Part shown: one piece after another, positions 43,135 through 51,694 of the stretch | Position numbering within the stretch: position 1 is the first letter of the stretch | Layout: every line of letters begins with the position of its first letter | Origin: Planctomycetota bacterium | Lineage (GTDB): Bacteria > Planctomycetota > UBA11346 | Length of the DNA: 64,000 bases | Reading direction: 5' to 3' | Assembly: GCA_014193115.1 (NCBI GenBank) | Contig: BJHQ01000016.1 | Coordinates: 52,560-116,559 of the forward strand | Position numbers and translations under genes: made by a program | The notes under the pieces: generated by a model | What the model was told of the DNA's origin: nothing | The model's database searches: none | Seen by the model: the letters and a program-made list of their open reading frames with translations, nothing else

Positions 43135-43485
43135 TCAGCGGCCCGCGGCGAATCCGACTTCGGCCAGGGTGTGACCGGCGAAGAATGTCTGGACCAGATC
43201 GCTGCGGTAACCGACCACGACGCTGCGGATCGGGGCGTCCTCGGTAGTGACGCAGAAGCCGGGCAGGCGACCCGCCGCGGTCAGCTGGACCGAGCCATGG
43301 GCCAGGCAGAAGGCGCGGATGGTGTCCAAGGTTTCGCCGGTGATGACCAGGGAATGGCCTTCATCGATGCGCAGCGAGCCGGACGGCGCTGGAGCGGGGT
43401 AGGCACCGGGCAGGGACGCCGGCAGGCTGCCATCGGCGGTCAGGTTGAGGAGGTGGTTCGGCACGAGGCCCCAGATGGCGGGCAT
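43135..43485 (-). CDS. Uncharacterised small protein upstream of hcp
   Basis: This 116-residue protein was not recognised. It has no signal peptide, no clear membrane helix and no known motif. The composition is that of a small globular domain, with SGSLRIDEGHSLVITGETLDTIRAFCLAHGSV in the middle. It lies on the same strand as the T6SS genes and is the first gene of that run, 199 bases ahead of hcp. Position suggests a T6SS-linked role, but nothing in the sequence proves it. Coding status is supported by length and by amino acid composition like that of the neighbouring genes. Confidence 0.55.
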   Translation of the reverse strand: MPAIWGLVPNHLLNLTADGSLPASLPGAYPAPAPSGSLRIDEGHSLVITGETLDTIRAFCLAHGSVQLTAAGRLPGFCVTTEDAPIRSVVVGYRSDLVQTFFAGHTLAEVGFAAGR

Positions 43486-43663
43486 GTCAGACTCCGAGCA
43501 GGCGGTGATGGCGACGTATGGCTAGACCACGGGTGCGGGGAGTCAACCTTGACAGCTGACCGGACCGTCTCGGTGTCTGCTGGTCGAACCGGTTCGCTGG
43601 CCATGCCATCCGGATCTCCAGCCCGAGCGGGGGAAGCCAGGAAGTGCGGCCAGCGTGTCGAGC

Positions 43664-44089
43664 CTATGCAGTCAACTGGCGCTGGACCGCGGCGAAGTCG
43701 AAATAGACCTTCTCATTGATCAGACGATCTTCTTCGAAATCGAAGATGCAGACCAGCGGGAAGTCGAGCCGGTTGCCCTTGGGCGGCAGGCCGGCCCACT
43801 CGCCGCGATGGGTCCCGGTCGAACGGGCCTCGACGATGACCGCGTGATCGGCATGGTGGATGGTGGTGGGGGCGAAATGGAAATCGGGGAAAGCGGCCAC
43901 CAGACCGCCGATCATGTCGCGCACCGGCTGTTCGCCTTCGAACACCGCTCCCATGGGGAAGACCTCGTAGCGCGGGCAGTGGAAACTGGCGATCACCTGA
44001 TCGAGGTTGCCGGTGTTTTCCGCATCGATGTGGCTTTGCACGATCGCTTGCCGAAGGGCGCGGAGCTGATCCTGGGTGCTGCTGGCCAT
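43664..44089 (-). CDS. SnoaL-like (NTF2-fold) protein
   Basis: This 141-residue protein has an NTF2-like fold. It opens with an N-terminal helix (ALRQAIVQSHIDAENTGNLDQVIASF). YEVFPMGAVFEGEQPVRDMIGGLVAAFPDFHF is the SnoaL/ester cyclase-type block. HRGEWAGLPPKGNRLDFPLVCIFDFEEDRLINEKVYFD completes the fold. Such proteins include cyclases, isomerases and small-molecule binding proteins, and the reaction here is unknown. ATG 44089 is chosen; an earlier in-frame ATG at 44140 would add 17 residues. A promoter-like TTGAAA lies about 120 bases upstream. Confidence 0.82.
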   Translation of the reverse strand: MASSTQDQLRALRQAIVQSHIDAENTGNLDQVIASFHCPRYEVFPMGAVFEGEQPVRDMIGGLVAAFPDFHFAPTTIHHADHAVIVEARSTGTHRGEWAGLPPKGNRLDFPLVCIFDFEEDRLINEKVYFDFAAVQRQLTA

Positions 44090-44183
44090 GGTCTTCTCGT
44101 GGGGTCTGGGGTGTTGCGACCGGGAGTCGGTCAGGGGCATGATGAGCTGGCGAGGGCTGGCCGGTCAAGTGCGGACGCTGCAA

Positions 44184-44213
44184 TTTTTATGAAGTTTTCT
44201 TCATTATTTTCAA
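44184..44213 (-). promoter_or_regulatory. Putative promoter for the SnoaL-like gene
   Basis: On the minus strand TTGAAA (44213-44208) is followed by TAAAAA (44189-44184) after 18 bases, or by CATAAA (44191-44186) after 16. The region is AT-rich. A small palindrome, TGAAG-TTTT-CTTCA (44190-44203), lies between the boxes and might be an operator. Confidence 0.35.
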
Positions 44214-44356
44214 ACCCGGCATTGAACCGCCAGGACCCGACCACTTTCCTCCACTTGACGCTCGTGCGCTCACCACTTGTCGCTCGTGCGCCCGTCAAAT
44301 TTGCGATTGGACCTCTTGGGTTCCCAACCGCGTCCTGCTGTTCGTCCCTGCCCGGA

Positions 44357-45274
44357 TCAGGTCTGCCGCACCCGCGGATCGAGCCAGGTCACCAGCAGAT
44401 CGCTGAGCAGGTTGGCGAGAATGACGATGGCGCCGTAGACCAGCACCGTGCCCAGCACCAGCGTGTAGTCGCGGCTCAGGGCGCTTTCGACGAATTCCCG
44501 GCCGAGGCCAGGGATCTGGAAGATCTTCTCGACCACTAGCGAACCAGTGAGCAGATACGCCGCGGTCGGGCCGAGGGACGCCGCAACCGGCACCAGGGCC
44601 ACGGGCAGGGCGTGGCGCATCACCACCGCCGTCGGTGAGGCGCCCTTGGCGATGGCGGTGCGCACCTGGTCGCTGGCCAGGGCCTCGCCGAGTTCGCCGC
44701 GGACCAGCCGGGCGAAGCGCGCCGCCGCCGGCAGGGCCAAGGTCAAGGCCGGCAAGAAAAGAAAGGTCGGCGCAAGATAGCCGCTCCAGCCTGCCACCGG
44801 CAGCAGGCCCAGGGCCGATGCGAACAGTGCCACCAGCGCCGGCGCGACCACGAAGGTCGGCAGCGTCACCAATACCGCGGCCGCGATCGTGGCGCTGTGA
44901 TCCACCGCCGTGCCCCGGCGGACGGCGCCGAGGATGCCAGCTCCCAATCCGAGCGAGACAGCGAACAGCAGCGCCCATAGGCCAAGCCAGGCCGACACCG
45001 GTAATTTACTGGCGATGATCTCGTTGACCGAGGTGCCGCGATGCTTGAACGACGGGCCGAGGTCGCCAGTGGCGAGATCGCCCAGCCAGCGCAGGTACTG
45101 CATCGGCAGGGACTCATCCAGATGGTATTTCTGGTTGAGCGCGGCGGCGACCTCGGCTTCGACATGACGTTCGCCATCGAACGGACCGCCCGGGGCCGCC
45201 CGGATCAGGGCGAACGAGATCGTGGCCAGGATCAGCAGGATCAGCGGCGCGGTGGCAAGTCGGCGAAGAAGCAT
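44357..45274 (-). CDS. Peptide/nickel-type ABC transporter permease (OppB/DppB-like)
   Basis: This is a 305-residue inner-membrane permease of the BPD_transp_1 family with six transmembrane helices. An N-terminal helix (LATAPLILLILATISFALIRAAPGGPFDGER) carries the OppB signature. DESLPMQYLRWLGDLATGDLGPSF follows. The coupling-loop region is RTAIAKGASPTAVVMRHALPVALVPV, and the C-terminus is LDPRVRQT. ATG 45274 starts at the first transmembrane segment. It follows the OppA-like gene after 34 bases. No OppC, OppD or OppF gene follows, so the transporter must use partners encoded elsewhere. Confidence 0.9.
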   Translation of the reverse strand: MLLRRLATAPLILLILATISFALIRAAPGGPFDGERHVEAEVAAALNQKYHLDESLPMQYLRWLGDLATGDLGPSFKHRGTSVNEIIASKLPVSAWLGLWALLFAVSLGLGAGILGAVRRGTAVDHSATIAAAVLVTLPTFVVAPALVALFASALGLLPVAGWSGYLAPTFLFLPALTLALPAAARFARLVRGELGEALASDQVRTAIAKGASPTAVVMRHALPVALVPVAASLGPTAAYLLTGSLVVEKIFQIPGLGREFVESALSRDYTLVLGTVLVYGAIVILANLLSDLLVTWLDPRVRQT

Positions 45275-45308
45275 GCTCACCGTAGCCGCGCCAGACTCAC
45301 GCTCATGC

Positions 45309-46898
45309 TCACGGTTCGATCCATAGGTCGCGCAGCGGATGCTGGTCGAGTGGATTGTCGTAGAAGCCGGCCAGGGATTCCTTGCGCAGGCTCTTGCTGA
45401 CATAGCTATAGATCGGCGCAATCGGGCATTCCTCGGCGACCAGCATGGTCTCCATGCGGCGGATCAGCTTGGCACGCTCCGCCGGATCGGTGGCACGCTG
45501 GCTGGCGTCGACCAGGCGATCGTATTCTGGCGAGCCCCAGCCGGTGCGGTTGTTGCCGTTCCCGGTGGTCCACAGGTCGATGAACGTGTTGGGATCGGCG
45601 TAATCGGCGTACCACGCCGACCGGCAGACCTGGTACGCCAAGGTGGTCTGGGCATCAAGGTAGACTTTCCACTCGCTCGACCGGGCGGCGACGGTCGCGC
45701 CCAGGGCGTCCTTCCACTGGGCGGCGATGGCTTCAGCGATGGCTTTGTGGTTTTCGCTGGTATTGAACAGGATATCGATCGGGGGCAGTGGTTTCCCCGC
45801 AGCATCTGGCGTGGCATAGCCGGCGGCGGCCAGCTGACGCCTGGCCTCGGCGCGATCGGTCAGAGGAAAGGTCGGCGGGTCATAGCCCGGCATCTTGGGA
45901 ATCAGCCCAGCATTGGGGATTTCCCCGAATTTGGTGACGAATTTGGTGATCGCCGCGCGGTCGATGGCCAGACTGAAGGCCCGCCGCACCCGGGCATCGT
46001 CGAAGGGCGGTTTCGTGCAATTGAAGCGGTAGAAATACGCGCCCAGGGTCGGCGTCACCGAGAAATCAGGATGCCGGCTGATCTGCTCGAACCGCGCCTG
46101 CGGCACGCCTGGCATCCAGTGGATCCCGCCCTGCTGGTAGAGCCGCCAGGCGGTATCGAGGTCATCCGTTGGCAGAGCGGTGACCTTGGTCAAACGCACC
46201 GCGGCGCGATCCCAGTAGTGCTCGTTGCGGACCATGATGATCGACACTCTGGGTTCCCATGCCACCAACCGGAACGGACCGTTGCTGACGATGTTTCCAG
46301 CCCGGGTCCAGCGGTCACCGTGGAGCGCGATCAGATCGACCCGTACCGGGAACAAGGTCTGGAACGCGCACAACGACAGGAACCACGGACACGGCCGGTG
46401 CAGCCGCACGGTCAAGGTGCGTTCGTCGGTGGCGTTGACCCCGACCGTCGTCCAGTCGGTGGACTTTCCTTTATGGAAGGCTTCGGCGCCGGCGATCGGG
46501 TAGAGCTGGCTGGCGTATTCGGATCCGGTGGCCGGGGTCAGCACCCGTTTCCAGCTGGAAACGAAATCCTGGGCGACAATCGGTTTCCCGTCGCTCCACG
46601 CTGCACCGGCACGCAGATGGAACGTGTAGGTCACGCCATCGGCCACGGTCCAGCGCTCGGCGACGCCGGGCAGCGGTTCCAGGGTCTTGGGATGCAGACG
46701 GCACAAACCTTCGAACAAGCCTCCTGCCAGGCGGGATTCGAGCAGTCCGGTCATCAGCCCTGGATCGATGGTCTGAGGCTCGCTCTCGTTGATGAAAACC
46801 AGCTCTTGCGGGACCTTCTTCCAAGCGTCGTCGGCAGCCGCCAAGGCGGACCAGGGCGCGAGGACGAAGGCCAGGACCAGGATGAGGCGTGGAGGCAT
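45309..46898 (-). CDS. Oligopeptide-type ABC transporter substrate-binding protein (OppA-like)
   Basis: This is a 529-residue SBP_bac_5 family protein with a signal peptide (MPPRLILVLAFVLAPWSALAA) and no lipobox Cys, so it is probably a soluble periplasmic protein. LVFINESEPQTIDPGLMTG, AWSDGKPIVAQDFVSSWKRVLTPATGSEYASQLYPIAGAEA and DDARVRRAFSLAIDRAAITKFV are typical OppA blocks. ATG 46898 is chosen at the signal peptide. The gene is divergent from tolC and is followed by the OppB-like gene. Peptide binding is inferred from the family. Confidence 0.92.
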   Translation of the reverse strand: MPPRLILVLAFVLAPWSALAAADDAWKKVPQELVFINESEPQTIDPGLMTGLLESRLAGGLFEGLCRLHPKTLEPLPGVAERWTVADGVTYTFHLRAGAAWSDGKPIVAQDFVSSWKRVLTPATGSEYASQLYPIAGAEAFHKGKSTDWTTVGVNATDERTLTVRLHRPCPWFLSLCAFQTLFPVRVDLIALHGDRWTRAGNIVSNGPFRLVAWEPRVSIIMVRNEHYWDRAAVRLTKVTALPTDDLDTAWRLYQQGGIHWMPGVPQARFEQISRHPDFSVTPTLGAYFYRFNCTKPPFDDARVRRAFSLAIDRAAITKFVTKFGEIPNAGLIPKMPGYDPPTFPLTDRAEARRQLAAAGYATPDAAGKPLPPIDILFNTSENHKAIAEAIAAQWKDALGATVAARSSEWKVYLDAQTTLAYQVCRSAWYADYADPNTFIDLWTTGNGNNRTGWGSPEYDRLVDASQRATDPAERAKLIRRMETMLVAEECPIAPIYSYVSKSLRKESLAGFYDNPLDQHPLRDLWIEP

Positions 46899-47033
46899 GG
46901 CGCCGTGGTAGCCAGGATTTCCGCATCGGCCATGCCTGCTGCCTGACTGGGGCTGGGAACTGGATTGGACCTGGCCCGTCTGAAACCGCCTGGATTTCGG
47001 ATCGCTGTTGGCGACCCTGGTCCACCCCATCCG

Positions 47034-48548
47034 ATGCCTGCGCTTCTGCTGATCGCCCTGCTGGTTGCCGCTGAACCGCCTGATGCCGGTGCAGCGCCGC
47101 CGCTCATCGCCGCTGGCGCCAGCACGCCTGGTTCGATCTACCAGCCGGCCCAGACAACAACCAGCGCCACGCTGGCCCTGGCCGACTGCCTGCGCCTCGC
47201 CCATCGGCAGGGCCGGCGAGCGATCCAGGCGGGTGAAGAACTGCGTCTTGCCGAGTCTGCCCTCGGCGCAGCCCGCCGCGATTACGGTCCGCAGCCGACT
47301 GCGACCATCGGCGCCGGTTGGTCGGGGTCCGGAACGTCACCGCGCCCTGGCGACGACCAGCGGGCGACCGTGGGAGCGACCCAGCGCCTGCCCACTGGCG
47401 GGGAGGTCGGGGTCTCGGCCACGGCCGCGAGGAACCGAACGGCAGGTTCCACGGCGACCACCTCGGACGAGGTCGCCTTGACCGCTCGTCAGCCTTTGCT
47501 GCGCGGCGCCGGCCCGACCGCCTGGCGCCAACCGCTGACCGCGGCGGAGCGCGCCTTGGCCGATGCCCGCCGCGCCCATCTGCGCGACCGCCAGGATATT
47601 TCCGTCGATACCGCCCGGTCCTTCTGGGGTCTGCAACGCCGGCAGGAGGAAGTCTCCCAGGCCCAGGCAGCGGCCCAGCGGGCGGCCTTCCTGCGCGAGC
47701 AGTCCGAAGCGCTGATGGCGGTGGGCAAGCGCGGCGCCGACGATCTGTTCCGGGCCGAGACCAATTTGCTCTCGGCCCAGCAACAGGCGCTGGACAGCGT
47801 CGCTGGATTCGAGGCTGCGGTCGATGCGCTGCGCCTCGACCTGGCGCTGGCGCCAGGCACGACCATCGCCATCGACCAGACACCGCCCAAACTGTTGCGC
47901 TGGATCATCGACGCCGGCCGGGCCATCGCCGCCGCCCTGGAACGGCGGCTCGACCTGGCCAGCGCCGCAGAGCGCATCGACGACGCCGAACGCGCGGTGG
48001 TCCTGGCCCGGGATGGGTTGTGGCCGCGGCTCGATGCCACCGGCCGGATGGCCTGGGGCGGGGTGCTGGACCAAGGCGCGAACCAATCTGTGCGCGGACC
48101 ACCAAACTGGCGGGTCGGCCTGGAATTGGACCTCCCCTTGGCCACCCAGCATCAGGAGTTTGCCCTGGAGCAAGCCTTGGTCGCACGGACCCGGGCCCGG
48201 CGGGCCGCCGCCGAGCTGCGCGAACGGGTGGTGAATGAGATCCTCGACGCCATCCGGGATCTGCGCCGGGCCGAGGACTCCCTGGCGATCCAGGATCGCA
48301 ACCGTATCCAAGCGACCCGTCGAGCCGAGAAGGCGTCGCTCGATTTCCAAGCCGGCACCGCCAGCAACCGCGACGTGGTCGAGGCCCAGGGAGAGGTCCG
48401 TGCCGCCGAAAATGCCTGGTACGCCGCCTTGGTCGCCTACCGGGTGTCCGAACTCAGCCTGCGCCGGGCCACCAACTGCCTGACCATCGATGCCAATGGC
48501 GCCTGGGACGAGAGCCCAACACCCTACGCCAGCGTGGAGCCGAAATGA
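47034..48548 (+). CDS. TolC-family outer-membrane efflux protein
   Basis: This is a 504-residue protein with a short signal peptide (MPALLLIALLVAAEPPDAGA) and two TolC/OEP domains. The helical repeats (EELRLAESALGAARRDYGPQPTATIGAG, QAQAAAQRAAFLREQSEALMAVGKRGADDLFRAETNLLSAQQQAL, DRNRIQATRRAEKASLDFQAGTASNRDVVEAQGEVRAAENAWYAALVAYRVSELSLRRATN) are typical. It forms the outer-membrane channel of a tripartite exporter. Its stop overlaps the following membrane-fusion gene by four bases. ATG 47034 is chosen because the signal starts there. Confidence 0.88.
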   Translation: MPALLLIALLVAAEPPDAGAAPPLIAAGASTPGSIYQPAQTTTSATLALADCLRLAHRQGRRAIQAGEELRLAESALGAARRDYGPQPTATIGAGWSGSGTSPRPGDDQRATVGATQRLPTGGEVGVSATAARNRTAGSTATTSDEVALTARQPLLRGAGPTAWRQPLTAAERALADARRAHLRDRQDISVDTARSFWGLQRRQEEVSQAQAAAQRAAFLREQSEALMAVGKRGADDLFRAETNLLSAQQQALDSVAGFEAAVDALRLDLALAPGTTIAIDQTPPKLLRWIIDAGRAIAAALERRLDLASAAERIDDAERAVVLARDGLWPRLDATGRMAWGGVLDQGANQSVRGPPNWRVGLELDLPLATQHQEFALEQALVARTRARRAAAELRERVVNEILDAIRDLRRAEDSLAIQDRNRIQATRRAEKASLDFQAGTASNRDVVEAQGEVRAAENAWYAALVAYRVSELSLRRATNCLTIDANGAWDESPTPYASVEPK

Positions 48549-50092
48549 GCCTGCGAATCAGCGGCGATGAACCGCCACGACGCCACGACGCCAAGGAACA
48601 CCAGCGTGATTCCTCTGTGAATTGCGCTTGTCCACCGAATCGGCCAGATGCTGGCGCCTTGGCGCAATGGCGTCTGGGCGGTTTTTATTCTGTTTCCTTG
48701 GCGCTCGTCCTCGCCGGCTGCACCGGCCAGCCAACCAGCACCAACGAACTCGCCCGCTACACCGTGGTCCGCAAGGATCTGCTGGTGACGATCAGCGAAA
48801 CCGGAAGCCTGAAATCAGCCAAGCCGGCCCCGGTGGTGCTCCGGGTCAACGGCACGGTGGTGAAAGCGGTGAAGGAAGGCTCGGTGGTCAAAAAAGGCGA
48901 GGTGGTGCTGGAACTCCAGAACAAAGGATTGACGGCGAACCACGATGGCGCGGTGCTCGATGTGGAATCAGCCCAGCGCGACTTGGCCGCCGCCCAGGCC
49001 GAACTGCGGTTGCACGCCCTCGAAGCCGACAAGCAGCTCGCCGACGCCGAGCGGGCCCTGCGCTTCGCCAAGCTCGCCCAGGAGCACTTCGAAAAAGGCA
49101 AGGATCCCCTGCGCCGCGAAGAACTGGCGCTGGCCGAGCGCCGCGCCGGAATCGAACGCGACGACGCCGCTGAAAAAGCCGAACGCATGCCCGGGCTGCT
49201 CGCCAAGGGCTTCGTCACCGCCGCCGAGGTCCGCACCGCATCCCTCGAAGCGGACGAGAAGCGCACCCAGGCCGCACGCAAGAAACGCGAGCTGGAAATC
49301 TACCAGACCTATGAAGCCCCCCAGGAGCAGGCCAAGCTCGCCGCCGATGTGATCGCCGCCGAGCTGGGGGTCGAACGGATCAAGCAGCAGATCGCGACCC
49401 AGCGCGGCCAAAAGGAGGCCGCGGTGCGCACCGCCGAGGTCCGCATCGCCCGCAAGAAGGCCGAGTCCGAGGACTTCGCCGGACAACTCGCCTTGCTCAC
49501 CCTGGTCGCCCCGACCGACGGGGTGGTGGTCTACGGCAAACCCGACCGCCGCGAGTGGGAGGACGCCCCGACCCTGCAACCCGGCGAGGATGTCGGCCAG
49601 AACCAGACGGTGATGAACATCCCCGATCTGAACGAGGTCGTGGTCGAGGTCGGCATCAACCAGATCCATGTGGGGCGGGTGGCTGTGGGGCAGACCGCCA
49701 CCGTCACGGTCGATGGGGTGAATGGAAAGGTGCTGCACGGAGCCATCCAGAAACTGGCCAACACTCCGAGCCCGCGCGGCTGGGGCGACGATCTGAAGCG
49801 CTTCTCGACGACCATCTCATTGACCGATGCCGCCGGGGTGGCCTTCAAGCCGGGCATGGATGCGAAGGTCGAAATCCAGGTCGATAAGCGGACCCAGGTG
49901 CTGGCGGTGCCGGTGAATGCCGTCCTCACCCGGGCCGGCGTTTCGCACTGCTGGGTCGCCACGCCCACCGGCCGGGAACGGCGGACGGTCAAGCTCGGAC
50001 CGGCATCGAACGACCAGGTCGAGATCGGCGACGGACTGAAGGAAGGCGACGTGGTGCTGGTCTATGCGGTGGAGCCAGGCGGAGATGGTTAA
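48545..50092 (+). CDS. Membrane-fusion (HlyD/MacA-type) lipoprotein of a tripartite exporter
   Basis: This protein of up to 515 residues has a biotinyl-lipoyl-like hairpin. A coiled coil runs about 140-310 (VESAQRDLAAAQAELRLHALEADKQL, AKLAQEHFEKGKDPLRREELALAERRAGIERDDAAEKA). The beta-barrel follows (VNQ-like EVGINQIHVGRVAVGQTATVTVDGV), with a C-terminal MPD-like domain. SLALVLAGC is a lipobox. ATG 48545 overlaps the tolC stop, but residues 9-45 come from a family D repeat and push the lipobox to residue ~59. TTG 48659 would give a normal 20-residue lipoprotein signal and may be the true start. The next genes are the ATPase and permease of the same exporter. Confidence 0.88.
   Translation: MSLRISGDEPPRRHDAKEHQRDSSVNCACPPNRPDAGALAQWRLGGFYSVSLALVLAGCTGQPTSTNELARYTVVRKDLLVTISETGSLKSAKPAPVVLRVNGTVVKAVKEGSVVKKGEVVLELQNKGLTANHDGAVLDVESAQRDLAAAQAELRLHALEADKQLADAERALRFAKLAQEHFEKGKDPLRREELALAERRAGIERDDAAEKAERMPGLLAKGFVTAAEVRTASLEADEKRTQAARKKRELEIYQTYEAPQEQAKLAADVIAAELGVERIKQQIATQRGQKEAAVRTAEVRIARKKAESEDFAGQLALLTLVAPTDGVVVYGKPDRREWEDAPTLQPGEDVGQNQTVMNIPDLNEVVVEVGINQIHVGRVAVGQTATVTVDGVNGKVLHGAIQKLANTPSPRGWGDDLKRFSTTISLTDAAGVAFKPGMDAKVEIQVDKRTQVLAVPVNAVLTRAGVSHCWVATPTGRERRTVKLGPASNDQVEIGDGLKEGDVVLVYAVEPGGDG
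48570..48686 (+). repeat. Family D repeat pair at the 5' end of the membrane-fusion gene
   Basis: The left arm (48570-48595) reads AACCGCCACGACGCCACGAC and on to GCCAAGG. The right arm (48653-48686) contains CGCCTTGGCGC, ATGGCGTC and GGGCGGTT in inverted order. Both lie inside the reading frame that starts at 48545. The pair explains why the N-terminus is rich in Arg, His and Pro instead of a signal peptide. Confidence 0.65.
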
Positions 50093-50103
50093 GGGCGCAG
50101 CCC

Positions 50104-50868
50104 GGAGCGCCGCACTCCGTGCGACTCGTGTGTGCCCACCCGGAGCGCCGCACTCCGTGCGGCCTGCACCACCGGCGACACGACCTGCGGATTTCCATGC
50201 TCGTCGAACGTCGTTGGAGGGCCTGGCCGCACGGAGTGCGGCGCTCCGAGTTGGACAGCGCCATGAACGATGACGCCTCGCGCCTGCCTGTGCCCACCCG
50301 GAGCGCCGCACTCCGTGCGGCCCGCAGCACCAGCGACATGACCTGCGGATTTCCATGCTCGTTGAACGTCGTTGGAGGCCTGGCCGCACAGAGTGCGGCG
50401 CTCCGAGTTGGACGCCGAGTTGGACGCCGAGTTGGACAGCGCCATGCACGTTGACGCCTCGCGACCGATCGCGCCCACCCGGAGCGCCGCACTCCGTGCG
50501 GCCCGCAGCACCAGCGACACGACCTGCGGATTTTCATGCGCGTCGAACGTCATTGGACGCTCAGCCGCACAGAGTGCGGCGCGCCGAGTTAGGAGCCGAG
50601 TTGGGCGCCGAGTTTGGTACCGAGTTGGGCGCCGAGTTGGACAGCGCCATGAACGATGACGTTTCGCGACCGATTGCGCCCACCCGGAGCGCCGCACTCC
50701 GTGCGGCCCGCAGCACCAGCGACACGACCTGCGGATTTTCATGCTCGTCGAACGTCGTTGGACGCCCAGCCGCACAGAGTGCGGCGCTCCGAGTTGGGTG
50801 CCGAGTTGGGGGCCGAGTTGGACAGCGCCATGCACGTTGACGCCTCGCGACCGATTGCGCCGGCGGAC
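50104..50868. repeat. Family B composite tandem array upstream of the ABC ATPase gene
   Basis: After one partial copy at 50104, four units start at 50142, 50300, 50481 and 50686 (lengths 158, 181, 205 and ~183). Each holds a GGAG-headed GCCGCAC/GTGCGGC palindrome and a spacer (CGACCTGCGGATTT...CATGCTCGTCGAACG-type). An inverted palindrome follows, then one, three, five or three copies of a 12-base motif (GAGTTGGRCGCC). Each unit ends in a segment beginning ATGAACGATGACG or ATGCACGTTGACG. Unit length variation matches the number of 12-base motifs. The last unit contains the ATPase start codon. The 50093-50829 gap holds no other gene. Confidence 0.93.
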
Positions 50869-51621
50869 CAGGACGCCATCCGGAAACGGAATGACGAACC
50901 CAGCCCACCTGCGTCCCATGACCCCAACCCCAAGCCAAGGGTCCCTCTTCTCGCCCTCCGTTCCATCACCCGCACCTACCGCCTCCCCGGCAGCGAACCG
51001 GTGCCGGTGCTGCGCGGGGTCGAACTCCACGTCGGAGCCGGCGAGTTCCTGGCACTGATGGGGCCATCCGGCTCGGGCAAGACGACGCTGCTCCAGATCA
51101 TTGGCTGCCTCGATCGTCCGGACGGCGGCAGCTACCACTTTTCCGGCGATGAGGTCTCCGCGCTCAGCGACGACGCCTTGTCGCGCATCCGCGGCGCCAG
51201 GATCGGTTTCGTCTTCCAGTTCTTCAACCTGATCCCCCAGATGGGCGTCATCGACAATGTCGCACTGCCCCTGCTCTATCTGGGCATCAGCAGCAGCGAA
51301 CGCCGCCGCCGAGCCATTCATGCACTGGAGCGGGTCGGTCTCGGGCATCGCCTCGGCCATCGCCCGACCCAGCTGTCCGGCGGCGAGCAGCAACGCTGCG
51401 CCATCGCCCGGGCCTTGGTCGCTGAGCCGCCGCTGCTGGTCGGCGATGAGCCCACCGGGAATCTCGATTCCAAGACCGGTGCGCAGATCATGGAATTGCT
51501 CCACGAACTGCATCGCGGCGGACTGACCATCGTGCTGGTCACCCACGATGCCGAGGTCGGCTCCCAGGCCCAGCGCCTGGTCAAAATGCGCGACGGTCGG
51601 ATCGACGGGACTGCCGAATGA
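50830..51621 (+). CDS. ABC transporter ATPase (MacB/LolD type)
   Basis: This is a 263-residue ATPase. Walker A is GPSGSGKTT and the signature is LSGGEQQR. Walker B is LLVGDEPTGNLDSKTG. The Q-loop lies at FVFQFFNLIPQ and the switch His at LVTHDAEVG. The motifs match MacB/LolD-type exporters, which energise lipoprotein, antibiotic or peptide export. ATG 50830 lies inside the last unit of the repeat array, and the first ~35 residues are low-complexity repeat sequence. No in-frame ATG or GTG occurs before the ATPase domain. It is encoded between the membrane-fusion and permease genes of one exporter. Confidence 0.88.
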   Translation: MHVDASRPIAPADQDAIRKRNDEPSPPASHDPNPKPRVPLLALRSITRTYRLPGSEPVPVLRGVELHVGAGEFLALMGPSGSGKTTLLQIIGCLDRPDGGSYHFSGDEVSALSDDALSRIRGARIGFVFQFFNLIPQMGVIDNVALPLLYLGISSSERRRRAIHALERVGLGHRLGHRPTQLSGGEQQRCAIARALVAEPPLLVGDEPTGNLDSKTGAQIMELLHELHRGGLTIVLVTHDAEVGSQAQRLVKMRDGRIDGTAE

Positions 51622-51694
51622 ACCGCCAAGCTGAGCGTGCCGTGGGCGAAGCGACCAACCGCCTGCCCCCGTGGCGTTCTTACCGAGAGGTTCC

